A DNA stretch of 64,000 nucleotides from Qipengyuania citrea (GCF_024171405.1 NZ_JALJZT010000002.1:2666001-2730000), one strand, 5' to 3'; positions 16,249-24,940 are shown, numbered from the stretch's first letter. The notes: generated by a model not told the origin, from the sequence alone. Numbers and translations: made by a program.

Positions 16249-18618
16249 ATGAGGGATCGTAACCAGGGCGTGATCCGCCCGATCAGCCTGCGCGGTGCCG
16301 GACGGAGCACTGCAGTGGCGGCCATCGGCCTGTCGGCAGCGCTCATCGCCGGCAACGCCAAGGCACAGGATGCCAATGACGAAGACGAAGTCGTCCTCGA
16401 CACGCTGCAGATCGAAGACGCTACCGCCGACGTCAATCCGAACGCGCAGCCGGGCGTGCCCTACAAGGCGCGCACTTCGGGCGATTTGCGCCGCGTGAAG
16501 CCATTGTCGGAAACCCCGCAGACGATCCAGGTGCTGACCGAGCAGCAGCTCGAGGAACAGGGCGCGACCGATCTGCGCGACGTGCTCGACAATATCCCCG
16601 GCGTGACCGTGGGTACGGGCGAGAACGGCAACGCCTTCGGCGACCGCTACATCATCCGCGGCCATGAAGCGCGCAGCGATGTCTTCGTCGACGGTCTGCG
16701 CGATCCGGGCATGACCACGCGCGAAACCTTCGCGGTCGACCAGATCGAGATCACCAAGGGGCCGAGCTCGAGCTTCGCGGGTCGCGGTTCGACCGGCGGC
16801 GCGGTCAATTCGATCACCAAGAAGGCCAGCACCGATTACCAGTTCACGCGCGTCGATGCCGGCATCGGCACCGACGACTATTACCGCGTCACGCTCGACG
16901 CCAATGTGCCGCTGACCGACACCATCGCGGTGCGCGCCAACCTGCTCTACGGATATGAGGAAGTGCCCAACCGCAACTTCTCCGACCGCGAGCGCTACGG
17001 TGCAGCCGTGTCGGCGGCGTTCAAGCCGAGCGACACCTTCGAACTGGTGCTCGATTATTACCACCTGACCGCGAATGACACGCCCGATCTGGGCGGCTAT
17101 GTTCCGGGCCCGACGGGGACCGGTCCGAGCGATGCAACGGTATACCAGCCGTGGGATGATGTGCCCAATTACACCCAGACCGGCGATTTCCTCGAATCGG
17201 ACGTCGATACCGTCACCGGGCGGATCTACATCACGCCGTTCGACGGCTTCCAGATCGTCAACTCGACCCGCTATGGCGAAACCAGCAACGGTTACGTTCT
17301 CACCGGGCTGCGCGGCGGCTCCTACGATCCGGACACCGATACCTTCGCCCCGGTCACGCTGAGCACCCACCAGGGCAATCAGGAAGTCGAGTATTTCGTC
17401 AACCAGTTCAATGTGATCGGCGAATTCGCGACCGGCAGCCTGGTGCATAATCTGATTGTCGGTACCGAATATTCGAACCTGCAGGTCGCCAACGGCACCT
17501 ACGATCTGACCGAGAATGGCGCGACCAATTGCGTCACTGCCGGTCGTGGTGGTAGCCTCAACCCGAGCTATTGCATCACCGACGAAAACCGCAATGTGCT
17601 GTTCGGCGAGAGTGAAATCCACAATCTGCTGCAGCGCGACATCGCCCGCAGCGATGTCGACAGCGACTGGCAGGTCGAAACGTTGTCGATTTACGCGATG
17701 GACACGATCGACTTCACCGACTGGCTGTCGGTCCATGGCGGTATTCGCATGGACGCCTTCAGCTACAGCAATGTGGTCGACAGCCGCGGCACCGTGACGC
17801 CCTTTACCTACAGCGACACTCTGTGGAACGGCCATGCCGGCGTCGGCGTCAAGCCGATGGAAGAGGTCTATGTCTACTTCAACTACGGTTCGGCCAAGAA
17901 CATCAATGGCGGCGAATCCGACCTCGGCGCCAATTGCGGCTATGGCGGCATCTGCGTCGACGAGGGCACCGGCATCGGCGATGGCCGCCCCGAAAGCAGC
18001 GAAAGCTTTGAACTGGGCGTCAAGGCCGATCTGTTCGACGACCGCTTCATGCTGACCGCAGCGGCGTTCCAGATCACCAAGGGCGACGTGTTCGAATCCG
18101 CAGGCGACGACTATAGCGCCGGCGGTTCGCTCAACACCGGCGAGAACCGCGTCCGCGGTGTCGAATTCGGCCTGGTGGGCAATATCACGCCGAAGCTGCT
18201 CGCACAGGCGGCACTGACCGTGATGGAATCGGAAATCACCGATTCGAACGATCCCGAAAAGATCGGTCGCCGTCTGAGCAATTTCGCCAACACGCAGTTC
18301 AGCGGCCAGCTCCGCTACCAGGCGACCGAGGCGCTCGCCTTCGGCGGGACCGCGACCTACAAGGGCGCGCTCTACACCGGCCAGCCCGACGATGCGGCAA
18401 GCTTTAACGACACGCTGGGGATCTACACCTATCGCGTCCCCGACTACTGGACCTTCGATGCTTTCGTCAGCTTCGACTTCAACCAGAATTTCGGCGCGCG
18501 GGTGAATGTGACCAATGTCACCGACGAGGATTATTACCTCGCCGGCTATCGTTCGGGTCACTTCCTCTACAAGGGTGACGAACGCCGGGCGACGCTCACG
18601 CTCACCGGGAAGTTCTGA
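16249..18618 (+). CDS. TonB-dependent siderophore receptor (catecholate type)
   Basis: 789 aa outer-membrane receptor. Signal peptide (about 1-40, ending NAKAQ), plug domain (about 75-190) with the siderophore-receptor pattern LSETPQTIQVLTEQQLEEQG and QIEITKGPSSSFAGRGSTGG, then a 22-strand barrel ending in a terminal Phe (LTGKF). Similarity in layout to Fiu/CirA/PiuA receptors plus the PiuC-like gene behind it suggests uptake of catecholate siderophores or their breakdown products. AGAAAGG precedes the ATG. A terminator-like hairpin follows the stop. Confidence 0.93.
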   Translation: MRDRNQGVIRPISLRGAGRSTAVAAIGLSAALIAGNAKAQDANDEDEVVLDTLQIEDATADVNPNAQPGVPYKARTSGDLRRVKPLSETPQTIQVLTEQQLEEQGATDLRDVLDNIPGVTVGTGENGNAFGDRYIIRGHEARSDVFVDGLRDPGMTTRETFAVDQIEITKGPSSSFAGRGSTGGAVNSITKKASTDYQFTRVDAGIGTDDYYRVTLDANVPLTDTIAVRANLLYGYEEVPNRNFSDRERYGAAVSAAFKPSDTFELVLDYYHLTANDTPDLGGYVPGPTGTGPSDATVYQPWDDVPNYTQTGDFLESDVDTVTGRIYITPFDGFQIVNSTRYGETSNGYVLTGLRGGSYDPDTDTFAPVTLSTHQGNQEVEYFVNQFNVIGEFATGSLVHNLIVGTEYSNLQVANGTYDLTENGATNCVTAGRGGSLNPSYCITDENRNVLFGESEIHNLLQRDIARSDVDSDWQVETLSIYAMDTIDFTDWLSVHGGIRMDAFSYSNVVDSRGTVTPFTYSDTLWNGHAGVGVKPMEEVYVYFNYGSAKNINGGESDLGANCGYGGICVDEGTGIGDGRPESSESFELGVKADLFDDRFMLTAAAFQITKGDVFESAGDDYSAGGSLNTGENRVRGVEFGLVGNITPKLLAQAALTVMESEITDSNDPEKIGRRLSNFANTQFSGQLRYQATEALAFGGTATYKGALYTGQPDDAASFNDTLGIYTYRVPDYWTFDAFVSFDFNQNFGARVNVTNVTDEDYYLAGYRSGHFLYKGDERRATLTLTGKF

Positions 18619-18625
18619 TACGGCA

Positions 18626-18660
18626 GGGCGCGGGCTTCGGCTCGCGCCCTTCCATTTTCC
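18626..18660 (+). terminator. Terminator-like hairpin after the siderophore receptor
   Basis: A 10-bp stem with one mismatch (GGGCGCGGGC and GCTCGCGCCC) closed by a TTCG tetraloop, followed by TTCCATTTT. It may reduce transcription into piuC relative to the receptor, giving step-down expression inside the operon. Confidence 0.6.
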
Positions 18661-18678
18661 ACGACAAGAACCCCCGCC

Positions 18679-19362
18679 ATGCTGACGATCATCGAGAACC
18701 TGCTGGACGATGAAACGGTGCGCCGCTTCCGCGACCGGCTGGCCGAAGCCGACTGGCAGGACGGGGGCAGCACGGCGGGCACGCGGTCGATCGCGGTCAA
18801 GCAAAACCTGCAATTGCCGCGGCAGGATGCGCTGGCGCAGGAGCTTGGCACTGCGATACTGCGCGAACTGGGCCGGCACGCGGAATTCGTCTCGGCCTCG
18901 CTGGCGGAGAAGATCTGGCCGCCGGTGTTCAATCTCTACCAAGACGGCGGGCATTACGGCACGCATTCGGATGCCGCGCTGATGCGCCTGCCCGAAGCCG
19001 ATCTGACCATTCGCAGCGATCTTTCGGCGACGCTGTTCCTGTCCGATCCCGGCAGCTACGACGGCGGCGAGCTGATCGTCGAGGAGCAGTTCGGCGCGCA
19101 GGCGGTCAAGCTCGCCGCGGGCGATATGGTCCTCTACCCCTCATCCAGCCTGCACCAGGTTGCCCCGGTAACCCGCGGGCAGCGGATCTGCGCGATCAGC
19201 TGGATCCAGAGCGCGGTGGCCGATACGCCGGCGCGCGCGCTGCTCTACGATCTCGACCAGTCGATCCGCGCGCTGACGCCCGACCGCCCGCAGGAAGATC
19301 CCGAGATCAACCGGCTGATCCACGTCTATCACAATCTGCTGCGGCGCTGGGCGCAGCCGTGA
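18679..19362 (+). CDS. piuC: PKHD-type Fe(II)/2-oxoglutarate hydroxylase (PiuC/YbiX-like)
   Basis: 227 aa. Double-stranded beta-helix dioxygenase with the iron triad H96xD98 (HYGTHSDAA) and H159 (SSSLHQVAPV), plus an Arg in VTRGQR for 2-oxoglutarate. It is usually encoded next to PiuA/Fiu-type receptors and is iron-regulated, though its substrate is unknown. Length matches the family. The stop overlaps the GTG start of the next membrane gene. Confidence 0.9.
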   Translation: MLTIIENLLDDETVRRFRDRLAEADWQDGGSTAGTRSIAVKQNLQLPRQDALAQELGTAILRELGRHAEFVSASLAEKIWPPVFNLYQDGGHYGTHSDAALMRLPEADLTIRSDLSATLFLSDPGSYDGGELIVEEQFGAQAVKLAAGDMVLYPSSSLHQVAPVTRGQRICAISWIQSAVADTPARALLYDLDQSIRALTPDRPQEDPEINRLIHVYHNLLRRWAQP

Positions 19363-19943
19363 TCGGCTGGCGCCGCGCGCTGCTGTGGTTTGTCCTCGCC
19401 ATTCCGGCGGCGCTGATGATCCAGCGCATCGCCAGCGGCGAGGCGCTGGCGATGGACCTCTACCACCCCAGCGGCGAGATGTCGGTCCGCCTGATGATCC
19501 TTGCGCTGCTGCCCGGTCCGCTGACCGATGCGCTGGGCCCCAACCGCTTTCTGCGCGGCTGGCTGGCGATCCGCCGCAATCTGGGCGTGGCGGCGTTCCT
19601 CTATGCGCTGCTGCATCTCGGTTTCTACGTGCTCGACATGCAATTGCTGTCGGCGATGGTGGGCGAGCTGCCCATTCCCGGCATCTGGACCGGCTGGCTG
19701 GCCTTCGCGCTGTTGCTGGTGCCCGCCGCGATCAGCTTCAATGCCGCGATGCGCCGGCTGGGGCGGCGCTGGAAGCAGATCCAGCGCCTCGTCTATCCCG
19801 CCTTCGTGTTGGCGCTGATCCACTGGCTGCTGCTCGATTGGGCGTGGGGGCCAGCGCTCGTTCACCTCGCACCATTATTGGTGGCATGGACATTGCGCAT
19901 GGCCATGCGCCGCAGGACAATCGTTACCAGGAGTATCGCATGA
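19359..19943 (+). CDS. Ferric-reductase-like transmembrane protein (MsrQ/FRD family)
   Basis: 194 aa with about six membrane helices and conserved histidines that could bind haem (LHLGFYVLDM; ALIHWLLLDW). The family includes MsrQ, the haem membrane partner of methionine sulfoxide reductase MsrP, and ferric reductase-like proteins. No msrP is nearby; instead it lies in an iron operon after piuC and before a PepSY protein, so reduction of imported ferric iron is a plausible role. GTG start overlapping the piuC stop. Confidence 0.8.
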   Translation: MIGWRRALLWFVLAIPAALMIQRIASGEALAMDLYHPSGEMSVRLMILALLPGPLTDALGPNRFLRGWLAIRRNLGVAAFLYALLHLGFYVLDMQLLSAMVGELPIPGIWTGWLAFALLLVPAAISFNAAMRRLGRRWKQIQRLVYPAFVLALIHWLLLDWAWGPALVHLAPLLVAWTLRMAMRRRTIVTRSIA

Positions 19944-20269
19944 GTTTTCGCCGGATCCTCAAGGCTTCGACCCTTCTTGCAGCCGTCGCGGCTGTCGGCC
20001 TCGCCGCCCCCGCGCAGGCCGATGGCGACATCGTCTGCAAGGCCGGCCCCAAGGATGGCTGGCAGAAGATCTCCAAGCTGAAGAAGAAGGTCTGGCTGGA
20101 GGAATGGAAGCTGCTGAAAATGCAGGTCGAGGGCGATTGCTACGAAGTCTACGCCCGGACCAAGGAAGGCCAGTCGATCGAAGCCTTTTTCCACCCGGTG
20201 ACGCTGAAAAAGCTGGTGGTCTTCCGACGCGGCCAGGAAATCTACCGCGCCGAGGGCTTCACCGGCTAG
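19940..20269 (+). CDS. Small exported PepSY-like protein
   Basis: 109 aa. Signal peptide (about 1-27, cleaving after AQA) and a short basic PepSY-type domain (about 45-109) with the pattern EVYARTKEGQSIEAFFHP. Two cysteines (C33, C67) could form a disulfide. The ATG overlaps the stop of the reductase-like gene (ATGA). PepSY domains occur in periplasmic and membrane ferric-siderophore reductases, so it may work with the upstream protein. Last gene of the iron operon. Confidence 0.75.
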   Translation: MSFRRILKASTLLAAVAAVGLAAPAQADGDIVCKAGPKDGWQKISKLKKKVWLEEWKLLKMQVEGDCYEVYARTKEGQSIEAFFHPVTLKKLVVFRRGQEIYRAEGFTG

Positions 20270-20309
20270 CGTTCGATTGGGTGGTGCACCCAGCGCATGA
20301 GGGGGCGGG

Positions 20310-21101
20310 CTAGGCGGTGTCGCCAGACACCACGCGCGCGGCGACTTCGCCCAGACCTTCGAAGCGGGCGACCGCATGCTGGCCCGCGGCAATTTCGTGA
20401 ACGCCGGTGATGGCGCCGCTTGAAACCCACCAACCCGCCTGCGGTTCGATGCCGCGTTCCGCCAGATTGCGGAGCAGGAAGGAGACGGCGCCGAACGGTC
20501 CGTCGAGCATGGTCGCAGTGGTCGCGCGACCCTGTTCCTCGCCATCGATGTCGAGTGTCACAGTGATATCGTCAAGCCGCGACCAATCGGCGCGAGCGAC
20601 TGCCCGGCCGATCAGCAATCCGGCATTGTTGCCATGGTCCGATACGGTCACGCAGGGCCCGTCGACATTGATCGCGGCATAGGGGGACGAGGCCACTTCG
20701 AGGCCGATGCGGACCTCATCGACCCAGTCCATCGCCTGTTCGCGGTCATCGGGCAGGGGGCCTTCGCGAGGGGCCAGCCGCAACATGAACTCCGCTTCCA
20801 TCGCGGCAAAACCGCCGCTGAAAATCGGGAATTCGGCCACGTCCGCGGTTTCCTGCCGGATAGCATCGGCAAAGGCCGGACCGATCAACCGGTCAGCCCC
20901 CAGGTCGTCGCTCGCGGGCGGATTGATCTTGCCCACTTTCCAGCCGCCGATCGGACGATCCCAGATGCTGATGGCATGATCCTGCACGGCATAGGCCTGC
21001 GCAAGGTCGGTCGGTCGGACCCCGGGATACTCGCTCAGGACTTTCCAGTTGCGGCGGGCATTTACAAAGGCGTTTGCAATCTCGCCAGCTGCGGAATTCA
21101 T
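20310..21101 (-). CDS. FAH/MhpD-superfamily 2-keto acid hydratase
   Basis: 263 aa, similar in layout to 2-keto-4-pentenoate hydratase (MhpD) and 2-oxo-hepta-3-ene-dioate hydratase. Candidate metal-binding acids are in MEAEFML and GLEVASSPY; QAYAVQD and GWKVGK are family segments. Such enzymes act on 2-keto acids with Mg2+. No aromatic ring-cleavage genes are near; instead its promoter region holds a copy of the LacI operator (21151-21169) that is shared with uronate genes, so the substrate could be a sugar-derived 2-keto-deoxy acid. ATG behind GAGAGGGG. Confidence 0.8.
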   Translation of the reverse strand: MNSAAGEIANAFVNARRNWKVLSEYPGVRPTDLAQAYAVQDHAISIWDRPIGGWKVGKINPPASDDLGADRLIGPAFADAIRQETADVAEFPIFSGGFAAMEAEFMLRLAPREGPLPDDREQAMDWVDEVRIGLEVASSPYAAINVDGPCVTVSDHGNNAGLLIGRAVARADWSRLDDITVTLDIDGEEQGRATTATMLDGPFGAVSFLLRNLAERGIEPQAGWWVSSGAITGVHEIAAGQHAVARFEGLGEVAARVVSGDTA

Positions 21102-21150
21102 GGGGGCCCCTCTCGAAATGTCCCATTTTCAGCGCGACTTTGACGAAAAA

Positions 21151-21169
21151 GGAAACCGGTGTCAAAACG
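21151..21169 (-). promoter_or_regulatory. LacI-family operator A
   Basis: Read on the minus strand it is CGTTTTGACACCGGTTTCC, centred on the palindrome ACCGGT and containing a TTGACA -35 hexamer. It is an exact 19-base match, in opposite orientation, to the site at 22332-22350. It lies between the divergent hydratase and lacI-family genes, so it can control both. Confidence 0.75.
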
Positions 21170-21265
21170 TATTTACCACACGCTTGCGGATAGCGGGCGG
21201 CTCTGCCCTCCCATTTCCTCGTGGGCGGGCTATGAGCGGTGGCAGGCAGCAAAAGGTTGTGACAC

Positions 21266-22291
21266 ATGGCAAAGTCCGGTCCGGCACCTACGATCAACGA
21301 CGTGGCGCGGATTGCAGGCGTCTCTAAGAAGACGGTGAGCCGGGTGATCAATCGATCCCCGCTGCTCAAGCAAGCCACCCGCGAGAAGGTCGAGAAGGTT
21401 ATCGCCGAACTCGGCTATACGCCGAACCCGCAGGCGCGGGCCCTGGCGCTGCGGCGCAATTTCCTGCTTGGCCTGCTGCACGACAACCCCAATGCGCAGA
21501 CCGTGCTCAACTTCCAGGAAGGGGTACTCGACGCGATCCGCGATACCGAGTTCGCGCTCGTGGTGCGCCCGGTCGATCGACATTCGCCGGCCATGCTCGA
21601 CGACATCCGCAATTTCCTCGAGCTGCAGCGGTTATATGGCGTGCTGATCCTGCCGCCGATTTCCGAGAATGACGAACTGGCCGCGCTGTGCCGCGAAATG
21701 GGCTGCGGCTATGTCCGCATGGGCTCGGCTGCGCTCGACGAGGCCGAGCATCTGGTCCAGTCGAACGACCGCGAGATGGTCGAGGCCGTGGTCGATTATC
21801 TCGTCGAACTGGGTCACGAGCGGATCGGCCTGATCGAGGGGCCAGCGGGGTTCCGGTCGGCCTTCGAACGGCGCGAAGGTTTCCTCGCCGCGATGAAGCG
21901 GCATGGGCTCGACATGCCCAGCGAAGCACTGGTGCAGGGCAATTATCGGTTCAATTCAGGCGTCGAGGCGGCCCACCAGCTGCTGAGCGAGAACCCCCAC
22001 GTTACCGCGATCTTCGCCAGCAATGACGAAATGGCCGCGGGCGCCTATCATGCTGCACGCGAACGGGGCGTCGATGTCCCCAACGACCTGTCGCTCGTCG
22101 GGTTCGACGATTCCCCGATTGCGGCGCATATCTGGCCGCCGATGACCACCGTCGGCTGGCCGATCCGCGAGATGGCCAAGGCGGCCGCGCTCAAGCTGGT
22201 TGCCCCCGATACGGCAGAGGCGCAGCCATCGAACTTCCCCGCGCGGCTGGTGACCCGCAATTCGGTCGCGCCGCCCGCCAAGAAAATCTGA
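21266..22291 (+). CDS. LacI-family transcriptional regulator (hexuronate/pectin locus)
   Basis: 341 aa. N-terminal HTH (about 8-55, TINDVARIAGVSKKTVSRVI) with the hinge helix (NPQARALALRR), then a periplasmic-binding-protein-like effector domain ending with FDDSPIAAHIWPPMTTV. It lies between two identical copies of the ACCGGT operator and in the middle of uronate genes, so it most likely represses them and responds to a uronate or 2-keto-deoxy intermediate. It would be a functional counterpart of KdgR/UxuR, but from the LacI family. AAAGG precedes the ATG. Confidence 0.9.
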   Translation: MAKSGPAPTINDVARIAGVSKKTVSRVINRSPLLKQATREKVEKVIAELGYTPNPQARALALRRNFLLGLLHDNPNAQTVLNFQEGVLDAIRDTEFALVVRPVDRHSPAMLDDIRNFLELQRLYGVLILPPISENDELAALCREMGCGYVRMGSAALDEAEHLVQSNDREMVEAVVDYLVELGHERIGLIEGPAGFRSAFERREGFLAAMKRHGLDMPSEALVQGNYRFNSGVEAAHQLLSENPHVTAIFASNDEMAAGAYHAARERGVDVPNDLSLVGFDDSPIAAHIWPPMTTVGWPIREMAKAAALKLVAPDTAEAQPSNFPARLVTRNSVAPPAKKI

Positions 22292-22331
22292 TCCGGATGG
22301 TTGAAATGGCCCCCGCTTTGCGGATAGAAGT

Positions 22332-22350
22332 CGTTTTGACACCGGTTTCC
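22332..22350 (+). promoter_or_regulatory. LacI-family operator B
   Basis: CGTTTTGACACCGGTTTCC, identical to operator A in reverse orientation. The TTGACA hexamer inside could be the -35 of the dhuI-kduD-kdgK-esterase operon; the ATG is 60 bp downstream. Confidence 0.78.
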
Positions 22351-22409
22351 TTATTCGACTCGGAACCGCCTGAATTCGCACCAGCGCCCCCAGCGGGCAG
22401 GGAGAACCC

Positions 22410-23042
22410 ATGAAGATCGCTCTCATCACCGAGAACAGCCAGGCCGCCAAGAACGGCCTCATCTACGATGCCCTCAACACCGCTGCCGAACCGTTCGGCC
22501 ATGAAGTGTTCAATTACGGCATGTACACCGCCGAAGACAGCGCATCGCTGACTTATGTGATGAACGGTGTGTTGGCGGGCATCCTGCTCAATTCCAAGGC
22601 CGCCGATTTCGTCGTGACCGGTTGCGGCACCGGCATGGGTTCGATGCTCGCCTGCAATGCCATGCCCGGCGTGTTCTGCGGCCTCGTGATCGACCCGACC
22701 GATGCTTTCCTGTTCAACCAGATCAATGCCGGCAATGCGATCGCGATGCCCTATGCCAAGGGCTTCGGCTGGGCCGCCGAGCTCAATCTGCAGGATTGCT
22801 ATCGCAAGCTGTTCGAAAACGAAGCGGGCGCGGGCTATCCGCGCGAGCGGGCCGAACTGATGCGCAAGAACCGCGGCTTCCTCGCCGACCTCAAGGCTGC
22901 CAGCACGCATGACATGCTGACCGTGCTGAAGAATGTCGATCAGGACCTGCTGCGCGCCGCGATTGCGGGCGAACGCTTCGCAGAATATTTCTACGCCAAT
23001 TCGCAGGATGACGCGATCAGCGACTATCTGCGCAATCTTTGA
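22410..23042 (+). CDS. RpiB/LacAB-family isomerase, probable 4-deoxy-5-ketouronate isomerase (DhuI-like)
   Basis: 210 aa. The core GCGTGMGSMLACNAMPG and N-terminal MKIALITENSQAAKNG belong to the RpiB/LacA/LacB sugar-phosphate isomerase family, with an added C-terminal helical part. A branch of this family (DhuI) isomerises 4-deoxy-L-threo-5-hexosulose uronate, replacing the cupin-type KduI. No KduI is present and kduD follows, so this role is well supported by context. AGGGAGA precedes the ATG; the promoter carries operator B. Confidence 0.82.
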   Translation: MKIALITENSQAAKNGLIYDALNTAAEPFGHEVFNYGMYTAEDSASLTYVMNGVLAGILLNSKAADFVVTGCGTGMGSMLACNAMPGVFCGLVIDPTDAFLFNQINAGNAIAMPYAKGFGWAAELNLQDCYRKLFENEAGAGYPRERAELMRKNRGFLADLKAASTHDMLTVLKNVDQDLLRAAIAGERFAEYFYANSQDDAISDYLRNL

Positions 23043-23087
23043 CCCCTTCGGGAATCGCATGACCGGCATGAACCGGCACCGGGGGTA

Positions 23088-23116
23088 GGGGATCGCGTCG
23101 TCGCGGCGCGATCCCC
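23088..23116 (+). other. Stem-loop in the dhuI-kduD intercistronic region
   Basis: A perfect 10-bp stem, GGGGATCGCG with CGCGATCCCC, and a 9-nt loop. There is no T-run, so it more likely affects mRNA processing or relative expression than ends transcription. Its base lies 14 nt before the GGAGAG of kduD. Confidence 0.55.
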
Positions 23117-23144
23117 ACCGCACCACACTGGGAGAGTGAATACC

Positions 23145-23918
23145 ATGGCCACCACCCCCTTCGACCTGACGGGGCGCACCGCGCTCGTCACGGGTGCCAA
23201 TACGGGTATCGGGCAGGGCATCGCCATCGCGCTGGCACAGGCCGGGGCCGATATTGCCGCGGTGGGCCGCAGCCCTGCCGACGAGACCGCCGAACAGGTC
23301 CGCGCGCTGGGCCGCCGCTGCGAGCTCGTTTCCGCCGACCTGTCCTCGATCGAACCGGTCACCGAAGTGGTTGACACGGTCGTTGCCAAGCTCGGGCGTC
23401 TCGATATCCTCGTCAACAACGCCGGGATTATTCGCCGCGAGGATGCGCTCGACTTTTCGGAAGAGGATTGGGACGCCGTGATGGACACCAATCTGAAGAC
23501 GCTGTTCTTCCTGTGCCAGGCGGCCGCGCGCCATATGACCGGCTGGGCATCGCAGGATGGCGAGCGGGGCAAGATCGTCAACATCGCCTCGATGCTGACC
23601 TTCCAGGGCGGCATCCGCGTGCCGAGCTATACCGCCAGCAAATCCGGCGTCGGGGGCCTGACCAAGCTGATGGCCAATGAATGGGCGCCGCGCGGCATCA
23701 ACGTCAACGCGATCGCGCCGGGCTATATTGCGACCAACAACACGGCAGCGCTCCAGGCGGACGAAACGCGCAGTCGCCAGATCCTCGAGCGGATCCCCGA
23801 ACAGCGCTGGGGCGACCCGGCCGATATCGGCGGCGCGGCCGTCTTTCTTGCCAGCCGCGCGGCGGATTATGTGCAGGGGCATATCCTCGCGGTCGATGGC
23901 GGATGGCTGGCGCGATGA
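23145..23918 (+). CDS. kduD: 2-deoxy-D-gluconate/5-keto-uronate dehydrogenase (SDR)
   Basis: 257 aa short-chain dehydrogenase. GANTGIGQGI is the NAD(P)-binding glycine motif, NNAG follows near 90, and YTASK is the catalytic YxxxK. KduD/DhuD reduces 2,5-diketo-3-deoxygluconate to 2-keto-3-deoxygluconate (KDG). The ATG at 23145 has GGAGAG 8 nt upstream; an earlier in-frame GTG overlaps this site. Its stop overlaps the start of kdgK, so both steps to KDPG are co-translated. Confidence 0.9.
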   Translation: MATTPFDLTGRTALVTGANTGIGQGIAIALAQAGADIAAVGRSPADETAEQVRALGRRCELVSADLSSIEPVTEVVDTVVAKLGRLDILVNNAGIIRREDALDFSEEDWDAVMDTNLKTLFFLCQAAARHMTGWASQDGERGKIVNIASMLTFQGGIRVPSYTASKSGVGGLTKLMANEWAPRGINVNAIAPGYIATNNTAALQADETRSRQILERIPEQRWGDPADIGGAAVFLASRAADYVQGHILAVDGGWLAR

Positions 23919-24940
23919 CCGCGTTGCCGAAATCGGGCCACGTGGTCTGTTTCGGCGAGATGCTGGCGCGCCTGTCGCCCGAGGCGGGGACGCCGCTAGC
24001 GCGCGCGCGCAATCTCGCGCTCGCAATCGGCGGGGCCGAGGCCAATGTCGCCATAGCGCTTGCCAGCCTTGGCCAGCCCGCCGCGATGCTCAGCAGTGTG
24101 CCGGACAATCCGTTGGGGCTCCGCGCGCTGGCTGCGCTGGGCGAAGCGGGTGTGGATCAGCGCTTCGTGCGCCGCGCAGCGGGCCGGATGGGCCTCTATC
24201 TGTTCGAACCGCCCAGCGGTCCGATCGGGGGGCGGGTGACCTACGACCGTGCGGGAAGCGCCTTCGCCATGGCGCAGCCGGAAGATTTCGACTTTGCCGG
24301 AGCGCTCGATGGGGCGCGGCTGCTGCACCTTTCGGGCATCACGCCGGCGCTGGGCCCCAACGGGGTGGCGCTGGCGAAGAAAGCCGTCGCTGCCGCGCGG
24401 GCGGCAGGCGTGCCGATCTGCTTCGATGGCAATTACCGTGCCAGTTTATGGGATGCCTGGGATTGCGATCCGCAGGCGATCCTGACCGAACTGGTCGAAG
24501 CGGCCACCATCCTGATCGGCAATCACCGCGACATCTCGCTGCTGCTCGGTAAGAGCTTCTCGGGCGACGGGGCGGATCGGCGGCGCGAAGCCGCCGAAGC
24601 CGCCTTCGCGCGCTTCCCCGATCTGGCAGCGATCGCCTCGACCGCGCGCCATATCGAAAGCTCGACCACGCATGGCCTCGCCGCCCGGGTCGACCTGCGC
24701 GAAAGCCATTGGCAGACCGACGAGGTCCGGATCGCCCCGGTGGTCGATCGGATCGGCACTGGCGATGCCTTCGCCGGGGGCGTGTTGCTGCGCTGGCTGG
24801 AAGATGGGGCCGCGCAGGAGATGGCCAAGACGGGGCTGTCGCTGGCGGTGATGAAACACGGTATTCCGGGCGATACGATAGCGGTCACGCGCGGTGAGCT
24901 GGAGAGCTTTCTTCCGGCAGGAGCCGATGTCAGCCGCTGA
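23915..24940 (+). CDS. kdgK: 2-keto-3-deoxygluconate kinase (PfkB family)
   Basis: 341 aa ribokinase/PfkB-type sugar kinase. GGAEANVAIALASLG near residue 42 and RIGTGDAFAGGVLL near 283 are the two PfkB signatures; the Asp of GTGDAFAGG is the catalytic base. It phosphorylates KDG to 2-keto-3-deoxy-6-phosphogluconate, where the pectate and galacturonate branches of this locus meet. The KDPG aldolase is not in the window. Overlaps kduD by 4 nt and the following esterase by 14 nt. Confidence 0.92.
   Translation: MTALPKSGHVVCFGEMLARLSPEAGTPLARARNLALAIGGAEANVAIALASLGQPAAMLSSVPDNPLGLRALAALGEAGVDQRFVRRAAGRMGLYLFEPPSGPIGGRVTYDRAGSAFAMAQPEDFDFAGALDGARLLHLSGITPALGPNGVALAKKAVAAARAAGVPICFDGNYRASLWDAWDCDPQAILTELVEAATILIGNHRDISLLLGKSFSGDGADRRREAAEAAFARFPDLAAIASTARHIESSTTHGLAARVDLRESHWQTDEVRIAPVVDRIGTGDAFAGGVLLRWLEDGAAQEMAKTGLSLAVMKHGIPGDTIAVTRGELESFLPAGADVSR

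Noticed and set aside
16201-18966. A 921-codon open frame on the minus strand
   Set aside because: It is antisense to the siderophore receptor, lacks any family motif, and reflects codon bias of high-GC DNA.
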